From Woeseia sp. (lineage in GTDB: Bacteria > Pseudomonadota > Gammaproteobacteria > Steroidobacterales > Woeseiaceae): a DNA stretch of 64,000 bases. Position numbers and translations under genes: made by a program. Below are positions 34,856 to 43,646 of this stretch, in pieces. Under the pieces are notes generated by a model. The model ran no database searches, had not been told where the DNA came from, and saw nothing but the letters and a program-made list of their open reading frames with translations. The stretch is from positions 248,001 to 312,000 of the forward strand of contig JAJFKW010000004.1 in the NCBI GenBank assembly GCA_021773015.1, in the 5' to 3' direction. Each line of letters begins with the position of its first letter. Within the stretch, counting starts at the first letter, position 1.

Positions 34856-35365
34856 GTGACCGTTGAAACTCATGACCTTGCGGCGGAGACTATTGCGTTT
34901 GCGCTGGCGAGCAAATTGCCAGATCCGGAAATCCCCGTTCTTACGTTGGGCGACCTTGGTGTCATTCGCTGGGTTAAAGTGAGTAGTGAAAACAATGTAA
35001 CAGTTGGCATTGCACCAACTTACAGTGGCTGTCCAGCTACCGAATTTATCGAATCAAGTGTGATTGAGGAGCTCAAGAATAACGGCTTCGGAGATGTGCA
35101 AGCGGAACGCGTGTTGAGTCCAACCTGGACGACCGACTGGATCAGCGATGAAGGTCGGTTAAAATTACACGACTACGGCATCGTACCACCGGACAAGGCC
35201 GCTGAGTCGAAACGTGCGTTATTTCACCGTGGGCTCGACATCGCCTGCCCACGATGCGGCAGTCAACAAACTTCCAAGGTAAGCGAATTCGGGTCTACGC
35301 CCTGCAAGTCGTCGTACAAATGCACTGCTTGTCTTGAGCCTTTCGAATACTTTAAGTGTTTATAA
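34856..35365 (+). CDS. paaD: PaaD, Fe-S assembly-like maturation protein
   Basis: 169 residues: an N-terminal MIP18/DUF59-like domain (PDPEIPVLTLGDLGVIRWV, YSGCPATEFIE) and a C-terminal zinc-ribbon-like domain with CPRCGS, PCKS, CTAC and the final Cys. PaaD is needed for a functional epoxidase, probably in cluster assembly. It starts with GTG at 34856; an ATG overlapping the paaC stop gives only six codons in another frame (MTAYKS then stop), so it is not the start. Confidence 0.93.
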   Translation: MTVETHDLAAETIAFALASKLPDPEIPVLTLGDLGVIRWVKVSSENNVTVGIAPTYSGCPATEFIESSVIEELKNNGFGDVQAERVLSPTWTTDWISDEGRLKLHDYGIVPPDKAAESKRALFHRGLDIACPRCGSQQTSKVSEFGSTPCKSSYKCTACLEPFEYFKCL

Positions 35366-35386
35366 GGTAATCGGCTACTGCAAACT

Positions 35387-36460
35387 ATGCGCAAATTTCA
35401 TCCTCTTACTATCGAACACAAGGCCGCAGAAACGGCGGACTCAATCGTATTGACGCTTGCCGTTCCCGACGAATTGGAGCAAGAGTTTCAGTATGTACAG
35501 GGACAACACTTGCCTGTCCGGGCTGTGCTTGACGGCAGTAGCGTGCGCAGAACGTACTCGATATGTTCAAGTACAGGTGAGCAAAGACTACGCTTAGGTG
35601 TTCGTGTTCAGCCGCAAGGACAATTTTCCAATCATCTCGCAAACGACGTGAGCGTTGGCGATACATTGGAGGTTATGCCACCGTACGGCCGGTTCAGAAC
35701 GGAGGTTTCAGCGAAGCAGTCACGCACCTACGCCGCTTTTGTCGCGGGTAGCGGTATCACCCCAGTACTTTCGATTTGCAAAACGATACTTGAAACGGAG
35801 CCTACTAGTCGCGTATTTCTATTTTATGGGAATCGCAAACGATCAACGACAATGTTCATAGAGGACTTGCAAGCCTTGAAGAACTCATATGGCGATCGTC
35901 TTGCTTTGCACTTTGTTATGAGCCAAGAGGCAACCGATATCGATCTATACGCAGGGCGACTACAGGGCGACAAAGTGAAATCGCTACACGACGCATTTAT
36001 GCAGCACAGCCGCGCAGATGAGATCTTCATTTGTGGCCCGAACCCGATGATTGATGATGTCACCTCGGCATTGACAGATCTCGGCTACGATGCAGCGCAC
36101 ATTCATTCTGAACGGTTTCGAGCGGGACTTAAGGGCGAGAAGTCTGCAAAGCCTATTGCGACAAATGTTCCAAGCGGTGGCACCGATGTCAGCATCATTA
36201 TTGATGGACATCGACAATCATTTCTAATGCAGGCAAGCGACTCCAATATTCTCGATGCAGCGCACAGCCATGGTCTTGATCTTCCCTACTCTTGTAAGGG
36301 TGGCGTCTGTTCAACTTGTCGATGTCGACTTACCAAGGGCGAGGTCGACATGCCGCTTAACTATGCACTCGAACCGTGGGAATTGGAGAAAGGCTTCATT
36401 CTAACCTGCCAAAGTAGCCCAAAGACGCCAGAGATCGAATTGGACTACGACCAAACCTAG
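35387..36460 (+). CDS. paaE: phenylacetyl-CoA epoxidase reductase subunit
   Basis: 357 residues. The N-terminal FAD domain has RRTYSICSS, the NADP-binding domain has VAGSGITPVLSICK and ICGPNPMIDDV, and the C-terminal plant-type 2Fe-2S ferredoxin domain has CKGGVCSTCRCRL plus a last Cys in LTCQSSP. It passes electrons from NADPH to the PaaA di-iron centre. Last gene of the operon; it converges on the DUF6491 gene with 18 bp between the stops. Confidence 0.96.
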   Translation: MRKFHPLTIEHKAAETADSIVLTLAVPDELEQEFQYVQGQHLPVRAVLDGSSVRRTYSICSSTGEQRLRLGVRVQPQGQFSNHLANDVSVGDTLEVMPPYGRFRTEVSAKQSRTYAAFVAGSGITPVLSICKTILETEPTSRVFLFYGNRKRSTTMFIEDLQALKNSYGDRLALHFVMSQEATDIDLYAGRLQGDKVKSLHDAFMQHSRADEIFICGPNPMIDDVTSALTDLGYDAAHIHSERFRAGLKGEKSAKPIATNVPSGGTDVSIIIDGHRQSFLMQASDSNILDAAHSHGLDLPYSCKGGVCSTCRCRLTKGEVDMPLNYALEPWELEKGFILTCQSSPKTPEIELDYDQT

Positions 36461-36478
36461 TCAACACCTGCGGGACTA

Positions 36479-36979
36479 TTATTCGTCCTTGTCCTGGATT
36501 TCGTTTTCGTTCTCAGGGTCCTCGCCATTGCCACCGACTTCTTCCGGCTCAGGAAGCGATACTTCTTTAGGCTCTGGCGATGCAGAGCTTCGTTCGATGA
36601 GTGCTTCGATTTCATCGGCTTCGACTGGATTAAAGTAACCCAATTGGCATGAGTTTCCCGATTCTATGCCGAACCCACCGCGTTCGATTATGCGAATAGA
36701 ATCCAATCGGCATAACCTTCCCCCGCGCGCATTATACGAAAAGCCACCTTGTCGTTTCAGTCCCCGACAACGTCTTGCCAATGCAACGTGGTAAGTCCTT
36801 TTTCCGGACATCTTGAACAATATGTTCCTGTCATCCAAAATTTCCGTATTTCGGATGAAACTAACACTGATGCAAGTTTTTGAATCCTCAAAGCGCTTTT
36901 CTTCCGCACCAGCATCCGGGGTAACAAGGAAATTTGCAAGAACGAAGGGTACTCCGACGAAAGTTAATCGATTTTGCAT
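36479..36979 (-). CDS. secreted DUF6491-like protein
   Basis: 166 residues from the ATG at 36979, which has AGGAC seven bases upstream. Residues 1 to about 24 form a signal peptide (MQNRLTFVGVPFVLANFLV ... DAGA). The middle contains the DUF6491 pattern, DSKTCISVSFI, CRGLKRQGGFSYNARGGRLCRLDSI and CQLGYF, with four paired cysteines suggesting disulfides in the periplasm. The last about 40 residues are an acidic, Pro/Glu-rich tail (PEPEEVGGNGEDPENENE). Function is unknown. It sits alone between two convergent systems and shows no operon link, although it points the same way as the acylase gene. Confidence 0.7.
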   Translation of the reverse strand: MQNRLTFVGVPFVLANFLVTPDAGAEEKRFEDSKTCISVSFIRNTEILDDRNILFKMSGKRTYHVALARRCRGLKRQGGFSYNARGGRLCRLDSIRIIERGGFGIESGNSCQLGYFNPVEADEIEALIERSSASPEPKEVSLPEPEEVGGNGEDPENENEIQDKDE

Positions 36980-37120
36980 GTGAGTGTCCTCATCGGCTGG
37001 ATTGCAAAAAGTGTACATCAGCAAAGAGCAGTAAATATCACTATTACATAAACACCATCGATCGCCAAAACTATCGCGCCATGGTATTTTCCCGACTATT
37101 GTATGCAGCGAAATTTCCGT

Positions 37121-39517
37121 TCAATGTGAATAGGTTACGACATCCTCTGACGCGGCGTTGTCAGCAACGTCCGCAGCGTAAAACCAGATTCGCTTTTTGC
37201 CAAACGATTGGTATAGATCGAATTGGTCGCTGTAGTGCGGGTCCCTTTGTCCGCTAGAGCTGACAAAGCCGCTTTGTCCTGGCGGCGCCACTTCGTATGC
37301 AACGATTGCGCCTGGCTTCATCACAATCATGTTGTTTTCCGTGCCCCGGTTTTGTTCAATTGACGCAATCAGAGTCTCATCGTTCCCGCCTTGCGGTATG
37401 CCGAGAAAGTTCACCATTGAAAACGGCCGGCTGGCAACCGGCAGACGCAAACTTGCTACTTCCTGGCCTTTTTCTGTGGCTAATTCCATCAACGACGCTT
37501 TCAAGGCACTTGCAATAATCGTGCTCGCTGGTTCACCGTTAAAAATGTCATATTCCACACGACCGTTGAGCGCTTCAACTATCAATTTCACTGCTGGCGG
37601 AATATTGGTACCTGCACCCGTTGGTTTATCATGCGTTGGATAACCGGTTGCAGAAAAATATGTGTAAGCATCGCCCAAGTCGTCGGCCAATGTGCGATGA
37701 ATTAGCTCGCCTATGAAGGTACGAAAAATTGCCGTTGCGGCCCCGTCATAAAATCCGTCAGTATCGGAATCCGTAGAGCGGCCATCCCATGCTTGCAATA
37801 TATTGTTCGCTTCACGTAACCCGGCGTCTTCAGTATCTTGTGTTGCAAGTTCTAGAAACTCCAGGAAATACGGAGCGTAGACATCTGCAAAGGAACTCGA
37901 TTCGATGACAGCCCAAGCTTCGTCCGCGGTAAATTTCTTTTTAGACGTCAGCTCCGCGTGCAAGAAGTCCACGCGATCCGCCGCTGACCAACTATAGAAG
38001 AAGAAATCTGGGTTCATCACGCCTTGGCCCGGTTTGTTGTTCCAATTTGCGAGATAGCCGGAGCTTGGATTTAGGACATGCGGATTGGCTGTTTCAATTG
38101 GCATTCGACCCAGCCACTCCATGTCGCCCGCACCGCTAATTGGAAGACGATTGTCGTGCCCAGCGGCACGTTGCGGAAATTTTCCACCGTGAAAATATCC
38201 TATATTTCCGTCGACATCCGCAAAATACATATTGACGTTTATCGCAGATTTTTCTGCATACGATTTCCACTCATCAAAGTCACCGGCCCACGTCGCCGAT
38301 AGCCATGCCAATAGCGAATCTAACTCCCCACCGTCCCATGCTCTTTTCTTTGCAAATGCGACCTTGGCGGCCTCGTCGGCGTGAATTATCGGACCGTGGA
38401 TCGATCGACGCACCTCGAATTGGAGATCGGTTGCACCTTTGATTTCGATCAATTCAACCCTACTCTCAAATTTTAGTAGCTTATTGTTATGCCAATATGT
38501 GCTTCGGTCATCCGGATTTACTTTCTCCGCATAAATATCCACGATATCGCTCGCACCCCAGGTGCTTCCCCAAGAAATATTTGCGTTGTGGCCGAACATA
38601 ATCATCGGATAACCAAACGGCGTATTTCCAACAACGTCTATGCCCGCGCCGTGCATACCTACTGAATAAACGTAGGAAGGATTAAACCATCCGAACTGGG
38701 GTCCGTTCACAAGAATGGAGTTTGCGCCAGAAACTTTGCTTTTTCCCAAAATATAGCAATTACTCATGCCCGTGGTGACAGCGCTTTTAGGACTGAGACT
38801 GGTAGTTGCAATCGCAATGCTATTGCTGCTCCCACCTGAATTCAACGCAAGAGAATCGTAAGCAGATTCTGACCAGTCTTCACTAGGAATGGTCGTTGGC
38901 GCATTATCGGTAAACCTTGGATTGAGCGCGTCGAACAATAGCGAACCTTTCACGGCACCATGTTGTTGCTGAAGTGCACTGAGAATCTTGGCGTTGTCGA
39001 TCTCAGTATTGAAGTCTCCGTAGCGATTATTCATCGTGCCAATGAATATCATCGCGACGTCATATTCGTCCCACGTTGCCGGTGCAAAATCGTGGTCGCC
39101 AAATTGCTTCGGCATTAACTCATCGGGAGACTCTTTGATCTTCTCCAGCCATGCGTTGATGCCGGCCGCGTAGCCCTCGAATACATCCAGATCCTTCGCC
39201 GCCAGCGACTTGATTTGTTTTCGAATTGACGCTGGGTCAAATAACGTTCGGGTACTTTTGTCGTAATCCACATAACTGGGTCCGAGCACTGCCGCAACCG
39301 TTCCTTGCGTGCTACGCCTTGCCATTTCCATCTGAAACAATCGATCTTGAGCGATGGAATATCCATAACCAAAATACAGTCCATAAATGTCGTCGGCATA
39401 AATATGCGGCATTCCAAACGTGTCTCTAACGATTCGTACAGAACCCGTTGTTTTTTCGTTCGCTGCCGAGCACGATGCGATAAAAACAAGTAATAACGAA
39501 AACACGATATTTCTCAC
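37121..39517 (-). CDS. penicillin G acylase orthologue, predicted lipoprotein
   Basis: 798 residues in one precursor. A lipoprotein signal ends in FIASC (Cys16, followed by Ser). IVRDTFGMPHIYADD and AQDRLFQMEMARRSTQGTV are those of penicillin G acylase alpha chains. The beta chain should start at Ser252 in TGMSNCYILGKSK, the N-terminal nucleophile freed by autocleavage; NGPQFGW (Gln23 of beta), GNTPF, ISWGST and ANWNNKPGQG (catalytic Asn) follow at the standard distances. Compared with the E. coli enzyme as I recall it, beta Ala69 is Trp and beta Phe71 is Ala, both near the acyl pocket. The enzyme would hydrolyse phenylacetyl- or similar arylacetyl-amides in the periplasm. GTG at 39517 is chosen as start (GAGG upstream); the longer frame crosses a terminator. 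Confidence 0.92.
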   Translation of the reverse strand: MRNIVFSLLLVFIASCSAANEKTTGSVRIVRDTFGMPHIYADDIYGLYFGYGYSIAQDRLFQMEMARRSTQGTVAAVLGPSYVDYDKSTRTLFDPASIRKQIKSLAAKDLDVFEGYAAGINAWLEKIKESPDELMPKQFGDHDFAPATWDEYDVAMIFIGTMNNRYGDFNTEIDNAKILSALQQQHGAVKGSLLFDALNPRFTDNAPTTIPSEDWSESAYDSLALNSGGSSNSIAIATTSLSPKSAVTTGMSNCYILGKSKVSGANSILVNGPQFGWFNPSYVYSVGMHGAGIDVVGNTPFGYPMIMFGHNANISWGSTWGASDIVDIYAEKVNPDDRSTYWHNNKLLKFESRVELIEIKGATDLQFEVRRSIHGPIIHADEAAKVAFAKKRAWDGGELDSLLAWLSATWAGDFDEWKSYAEKSAINVNMYFADVDGNIGYFHGGKFPQRAAGHDNRLPISGAGDMEWLGRMPIETANPHVLNPSSGYLANWNNKPGQGVMNPDFFFYSWSAADRVDFLHAELTSKKKFTADEAWAVIESSSFADVYAPYFLEFLELATQDTEDAGLREANNILQAWDGRSTDSDTDGFYDGAATAIFRTFIGELIHRTLADDLGDAYTYFSATGYPTHDKPTGAGTNIPPAVKLIVEALNGRVEYDIFNGEPASTIIASALKASLMELATEKGQEVASLRLPVASRPFSMVNFLGIPQGGNDETLIASIEQNRGTENNMIVMKPGAIVAYEVAPPGQSGFVSSSGQRDPHYSDQFDLYQSFGKKRIWFYAADVADNAASEDVVTYSH

Positions 39518-39536
39518 GACGCCAGCCTCTGTAAAA

Positions 39537-39564
39537 GAAAAGGGCGCACATAGGCGCCCTTTTC
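39537..39564 (-). terminator. intrinsic terminator after TonB receptor gene
   Basis: GAAAAGGGCGC and its exact complement form an 11-bp stem with loop 39548-39553; on the minus strand it is followed by TTTTAC. It lies 17 bp after the receptor stop and 19 bp before the acylase GTG, so some readthrough could couple the two genes. Confidence 0.85.
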
Positions 39565-39581
39565 GAAATTGACATTTATCA

Positions 39582-41858
39582 TTAGTTGACATGGTAATTG
39601 AAGTTTACGCCAACGGTGCGAGGCGGCCCCCAAACACCGATACCACCTGGGCCAATGACGTACATATGCGCAATGTAATCTTCATCAGTAAGGTTTTTGG
39701 CCCACACGGCGATATCCCATTTTTGGCTTGGCGCCGTCCAGCCGACTCTAGCATCGAATAGATCGGAGTCATCTTGGATTATTCGATCATCCACGAAGTC
39801 AGTGCGCTGCTCGTCCGTATGACTAAACGTAAAGCGGAAATCAAACTCGCCGTATTCTGTGGGTAAATTATACACAGCAGATATGTTTGCAGAGTTTTCG
39901 GGCGCCCTGGTCAGCGTCTTACCGGATGCGTCAACAGTACCCGCAGCGACCTCAAACACCAGATCTTGAGTCTCGGTGTCCAGATAGGCGTAGTAGCCGT
40001 CAATGGAGAAGTTTTCGCCCATAAACCACTGAAATTCCAACTCCGCGCCCATTATGTCGGCAGATCCAACGTTGGTTGTAACAAATGTGCCAAACGCCGA
40101 ATTCGCTACAGGTCCGAAGCGAACCACTTGCAAATCTTCATAGTCTGTGTAAAAAAGCGTCGCATTCATTCGGACAGTATTCTCTACAAAATCACCTTTA
40201 AGGCCAATCTCAAAATTTGTTGCAGTCTCCTGATCTACGGGTAGGGAGGCACTGGACTCGACGCCTTGAGAGCCGGCGAAACCGCCACTCTTAAATCCTC
40301 TTGAAATAGAGCCGAAGTACATTACGTCGTCGTTCGGGGTGTACTGAATCGCAACCTTTGGTGAAAAATCACTCCAGCTATCTGACGGAAAGACCTCGAA
40401 GACCTCGGCGATTATCGCCAGGCTGCCGCCCACTCCGCCGCACGGTCCAAAATTCTCCCACTTCGTGCCAATAACGGATGGATCGTTGGCTGCCACAAGC
40501 GCGCAATTCACTGACTCGGCATTGTAGTCTTTCTCATCATTCGTAAATCGGCCACCAAACGTTAGCTGCCACTGATCGCTAAATTGGTAAGTTCCGTGCG
40601 CATAGGCCGCGTAACTCGTCGTTTCGTTAGCTGTTCGTGCATACTCATTGCCAATAATTGCCTGGCTGCCTACATCGGTTATGCGGAAAGGCGATGCCAT
40701 ATCGTCAAACGATCCGGCCTGTGTAATTCTAAATATCTCAACCCGGTTCGTATCTTCAGTAAAGAAAAAGAGTCCAGCTGTGTACTCAAACTTGTCACCA
40801 AGAGTCGAGGTCCAGCGAAATTCCTGCGAAAACGTATCGATGTCTTCGACGATGTCATCCACAACTTCGTCAAATGGCAACCCGAGTCCGCCCAATGGGG
40901 CACCAACGGATAACATTTCCCAATCGGTTTCAGCCTGTCGGACTGCAGTAATACTCGTCAGTACGCCTTTCTCGAACTCAAACTCACCGGTGAGGCTAAT
41001 GCCGCTCGCCTCACGTTTAGAGAAGCCGTCTGCAGATGCCGCATTTTGCCGGGCATCCGTAATACCGTTCTGCGCCAATATGGCCTGCAACGGCGCGTTG
41101 TCCACCACTGGGGTACGGCCCATATCCTCACGATCATCATCCATGAAATCCGCTGACAACAACCAACTCGATGAATCACGCTCCCAAAGCAACTGTGCCC
41201 GTACAGAAGACTGATTTTCATCCTGCTGATCTTTATTCAGAACCAGGTTTCGAACGTAGCCATCGTGCTCCCGATGCGTAGCCGATATTTTGCCACTCAC
41301 GTTGTCGCCTATTGGCCCGCTGATAAGGCCGCGATAACGCAGTATCCCCTCATTACCGACCGTAGCACCTACTTTAGCTGCAAATTCCTGCGAAGGCTTG
41401 GACGTAACTACACTGATGGCTCCACCGATCGCATTGCGCCCAAACAAAGTACCTTGTGGACCACGCAGTACTTCGACTCGCTCTAAATCAAACATATCGA
41501 AATTGATTGCTGCGCCACGACCGATATACACGCCATCTAGAAACAGTGCGACTGAGTTATCCAAACCAGCGCCATCGTCTGCCGAGCCGATACCACGCAT
41601 TGATATATTGGCTTGACCCGGCGCGAACTCTGCATAGGCTAGACCCGGCGTATATTGCGCGATACTCCCGGCGTCAAAAATATCGGCTTTCTCGATAATT
41701 TCGGAACCGAGCGCAGTAACGGAAACTGGCACCGATTGAATGTTTTCTTCGCGATGCTGCGCTGTGACGACGATTTCCTCTACGTGTTGAGCAACCGCTG
41801 ACCCAACTACTCCAATGCAGCCAACTAGGGCCGCACATAAACTTGTGATTTGTTTCAC
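39582..41858 (-). CDS. TonB-dependent receptor
   Basis: 758 residues. Signal peptide (VKQITSLCAALVGCIGVVGSAVAQ region), TonB-box-like EEIVVTAQ, plug domain with QSVPVSVTALG, SMRGIGSADDG, LERVEVLRGPQGTLFGRNAIGG, and a 22-strand barrel ending in aromatic residues (VGVNFNYHVN). Start GTG at 41858 has AGGGGGA upstream and gives a normal signal peptide; the longer frame adds 27 residues. The receptor brings a bulky, probably aromatic ligand across the outer membrane. Location directly before the penicillin acylase gene suggests amide substrates. A TTAACACGTTAA palindrome lies about 115 bp upstream. Confidence 0.93.
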   Translation of the reverse strand: MKQITSLCAALVGCIGVVGSAVAQHVEEIVVTAQHREENIQSVPVSVTALGSEIIEKADIFDAGSIAQYTPGLAYAEFAPGQANISMRGIGSADDGAGLDNSVALFLDGVYIGRGAAINFDMFDLERVEVLRGPQGTLFGRNAIGGAISVVTSKPSQEFAAKVGATVGNEGILRYRGLISGPIGDNVSGKISATHREHDGYVRNLVLNKDQQDENQSSVRAQLLWERDSSSWLLSADFMDDDREDMGRTPVVDNAPLQAILAQNGITDARQNAASADGFSKREASGISLTGEFEFEKGVLTSITAVRQAETDWEMLSVGAPLGGLGLPFDEVVDDIVEDIDTFSQEFRWTSTLGDKFEYTAGLFFFTEDTNRVEIFRITQAGSFDDMASPFRITDVGSQAIIGNEYARTANETTSYAAYAHGTYQFSDQWQLTFGGRFTNDEKDYNAESVNCALVAANDPSVIGTKWENFGPCGGVGGSLAIIAEVFEVFPSDSWSDFSPKVAIQYTPNDDVMYFGSISRGFKSGGFAGSQGVESSASLPVDQETATNFEIGLKGDFVENTVRMNATLFYTDYEDLQVVRFGPVANSAFGTFVTTNVGSADIMGAELEFQWFMGENFSIDGYYAYLDTETQDLVFEVAAGTVDASGKTLTRAPENSANISAVYNLPTEYGEFDFRFTFSHTDEQRTDFVDDRIIQDDSDLFDARVGWTAPSQKWDIAVWAKNLTDEDYIAHMYVIGPGGIGVWGPPRTVGVNFNYHVN

Positions 41859-41973
41859 TTCGAATTCCCCCTGAACCCTTGCACAAACGAACATCAATAA
41901 AATCGAATCAAAACACCGGTATTGTCGAGCCGATGCCATACCGTTGAGACTACCGTCAAAATGGTAGATTTAA

Positions 41974-41985
41974 TTAACACGTTAA
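41974..41985. promoter_or_regulatory. TTAAC-N2-GTTAA palindrome upstream of TonB receptor
   Basis: TTAACACGTTAA lies about 115 bp before the start of the receptor. It differs at one base from two perfect copies in front of the second receptor (58232-58265). The flanking bases extend the dyad (ATTAACACGTTAAT). The binding protein is not encoded next to it. Confidence 0.5.
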
Positions 41986-42121
41986 TATACTACGATAATT
42001 CGCAGGAATTCTGCAAGTTTGTAATGCAATTTAACTAAAATTAGAAAAACTCCTTATTAAACAATAAGTTTAATTATTCAGAATCTAAACAAAATCACTA
42101 TAAAGTGTTTTAAAAAGAGAG

Positions 42122-42142
42122 CAATTGCGAATATCGCAATTG
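42122..42142 (-). terminator. intrinsic terminator after amidase operon
   Basis: CAATTGCGA and its complement form a 9-bp stem with a 3-base loop; the minus strand continues with CTCTCTTTTT. It lies 22 bp past the amidase stop, at the end of the eight-gene amine operon. Confidence 0.75.
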
Positions 42143-42163
42143 TATCTAATACCTTTACCCGCC

Positions 42164-43642
42164 TCATTCAGCGTTTTCGAGAATTTCCTCTATGGCCAAA
42201 GCAACCGCGAGAATTATTGCATCAGCACCTGCCGGCCCTTCTAGGTCCAGCCCAACCGGCAAGCCACTAGCTGTCATACCAACCGGTATTGAGATCGATG
42301 GTAATCCTGCGATTGTTGCTTGTTCGGTGTTCTGAATGTACGCCGGAAATGTCGGAACGCGTTGACCGTTGAGTTCGACTGTTTCGTCGCTGCCTGATTT
42401 TGGCCTCGCAGGCAAAATCGTTGTCGGAAAAATCATGCCATCGAGATTGTTGCTGGCAAAATACTGTTGCATCAGTTGCTGCATAGTCTTTCGCGCTTCG
42501 AGTGCTGCGGCGTATGCCTCGTCGTCAATTGGACCGCCATCTGCAAGCATACCGAAAATACTCTTTACATCGGCACTTGCAGTCTTACTGGCCAGTTCTT
42601 CGTAACTAACGTTCGTACCCTGGGCATCCAGGTACTCTGGAAGCTCTCGCACGACTTCATGCAAAACGATTGGAAAGCCTGTTGCCAAGATTAGATCTGC
42701 GATGCCATGAATATCTGTTTCGACCAACGTGATGCCAGCATTCTGCAGTTCTGCTAAGGCGTTATCGACTACCTCGGCCAATTCGACATCGAGATTGTTG
42801 AAGAAATAATCGCGAGGTACACCCAACCTGATCTTCGTTACGATTTTGAATGCAGGGACTCTCTCCCCGACGATGATTTCGTGCAATAGAATAACGTCAG
42901 ATACGTCTCTCGCCATGAGACCCACAGTGTCTCGCGTCGAGGAGATCGGGGTGACCGCGCTACTGTCGTAGAGACCGCTGCTTGGCCGGTAGCCGACTAT
43001 TCCAGTAAGCGCCGCCGGAATTCTGACCGAACCGCCGGTATCCGTTCCCAGCCCAGCAGGTGCAAGACCGGCTGCAATCGCGGCGGCCGTACCTCCACTA
43101 CTACCTCCCGCAAACATGGATTCATTATGCGGATTACCAACAGCACCAAAGTGTGCATTGTTGCTGGTTACACCGAATGCCAACTCATGCATATTTGTTT
43201 TTCCCAAAACGAATGCGCCGGCTGCCTGAAGTTTTTCGACAATTGGATTGCTGGTTTCAGGCACATAGTTCAACAGTGAAGGTGTGCCTGCGGTATTGGT
43301 CATTCCAGCGACATGGATGTTGTCTTTGACAACAATGGGTATGCCAAGCAATGGTGGGTAGTCTTTGTTGACACCAATTCTCGTATCAGCATCCTTGGCT
43401 GACTTTAGTGCCGATTCTTCGCCAACAGATATAAACGCGTTCAAGTCTCGGCTGCGGCTCGCGTTTTCAAGGTAACTTTGCATTAACGTCGCGCTGGTGA
43501 TCTCTCCGTTCGACAACGCTCGCTGAATATCTCGCACTGTCATGCTCGAAACATCGAATTCTACTGTCGGGTGTTCGGCATCCTCAGTGCTACAACTCAC
43601 CAAGCATAAGACTATTATTGCACTCGCGATAAATTGCTTCAT
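42164..43642 (-). CDS. amidase-signature hydrolase, predicted lipoprotein
   Basis: 492 residues from the ATG at 43642. Signal peptide with lipobox LVSC (Cys17, next residue Ser), so probably anchored to the outer membrane. The Ser-cisSer-Lys triad of the amidase-signature family is visible: Lys106 in PIVVKDNIH, Ser181 in GGSSGGTAAA and Ser205 in GTDTGGSVRIP, at the standard 24-residue spacing. It hydrolyses linear amides to acid and amine. Downstream of an aromatic amine dehydrogenase operon, an N-acyl arylamine substrate would make sense, giving an amine for the dehydrogenase and an acid for the symporter. Overall length and motifs are normal. Confidence 0.88.
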   Translation of the reverse strand: MKQFIASAIIVLCLVSCSTEDAEHPTVEFDVSSMTVRDIQRALSNGEITSATLMQSYLENASRSRDLNAFISVGEESALKSAKDADTRIGVNKDYPPLLGIPIVVKDNIHVAGMTNTAGTPSLLNYVPETSNPIVEKLQAAGAFVLGKTNMHELAFGVTSNNAHFGAVGNPHNESMFAGGSSGGTAAAIAAGLAPAGLGTDTGGSVRIPAALTGIVGYRPSSGLYDSSAVTPISSTRDTVGLMARDVSDVILLHEIIVGERVPAFKIVTKIRLGVPRDYFFNNLDVELAEVVDNALAELQNAGITLVETDIHGIADLILATGFPIVLHEVVRELPEYLDAQGTNVSYEELASKTASADVKSIFGMLADGGPIDDEAYAAALEARKTMQQLMQQYFASNNLDGMIFPTTILPARPKSGSDETVELNGQRVPTFPAYIQNTEQATIAGLPSISIPVGMTASGLPVGLDLEGPAGADAIILAVALAIEEILENAE

Positions 43643-43646
43643 TTTT

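Larger units (their letters stand above)
41859..42163. other. intergenic region between receptor and amidase genes
   Basis: This 305-bp AT-rich stretch holds the receptor promoter region with its ribosome binding site, one palindrome (41974-41985) and the amidase operon terminator (42122-42142). No coding potential was recognised in it. Confidence 0.7.

Noticed and set aside
39517-39592. Longer start for the penicillin acylase (ATG at 39592)
   Set aside because: It would run through the receptor terminator and push the lipoprotein signal 25 residues inside; the GTG at 39517 with GAGG upstream fits better.
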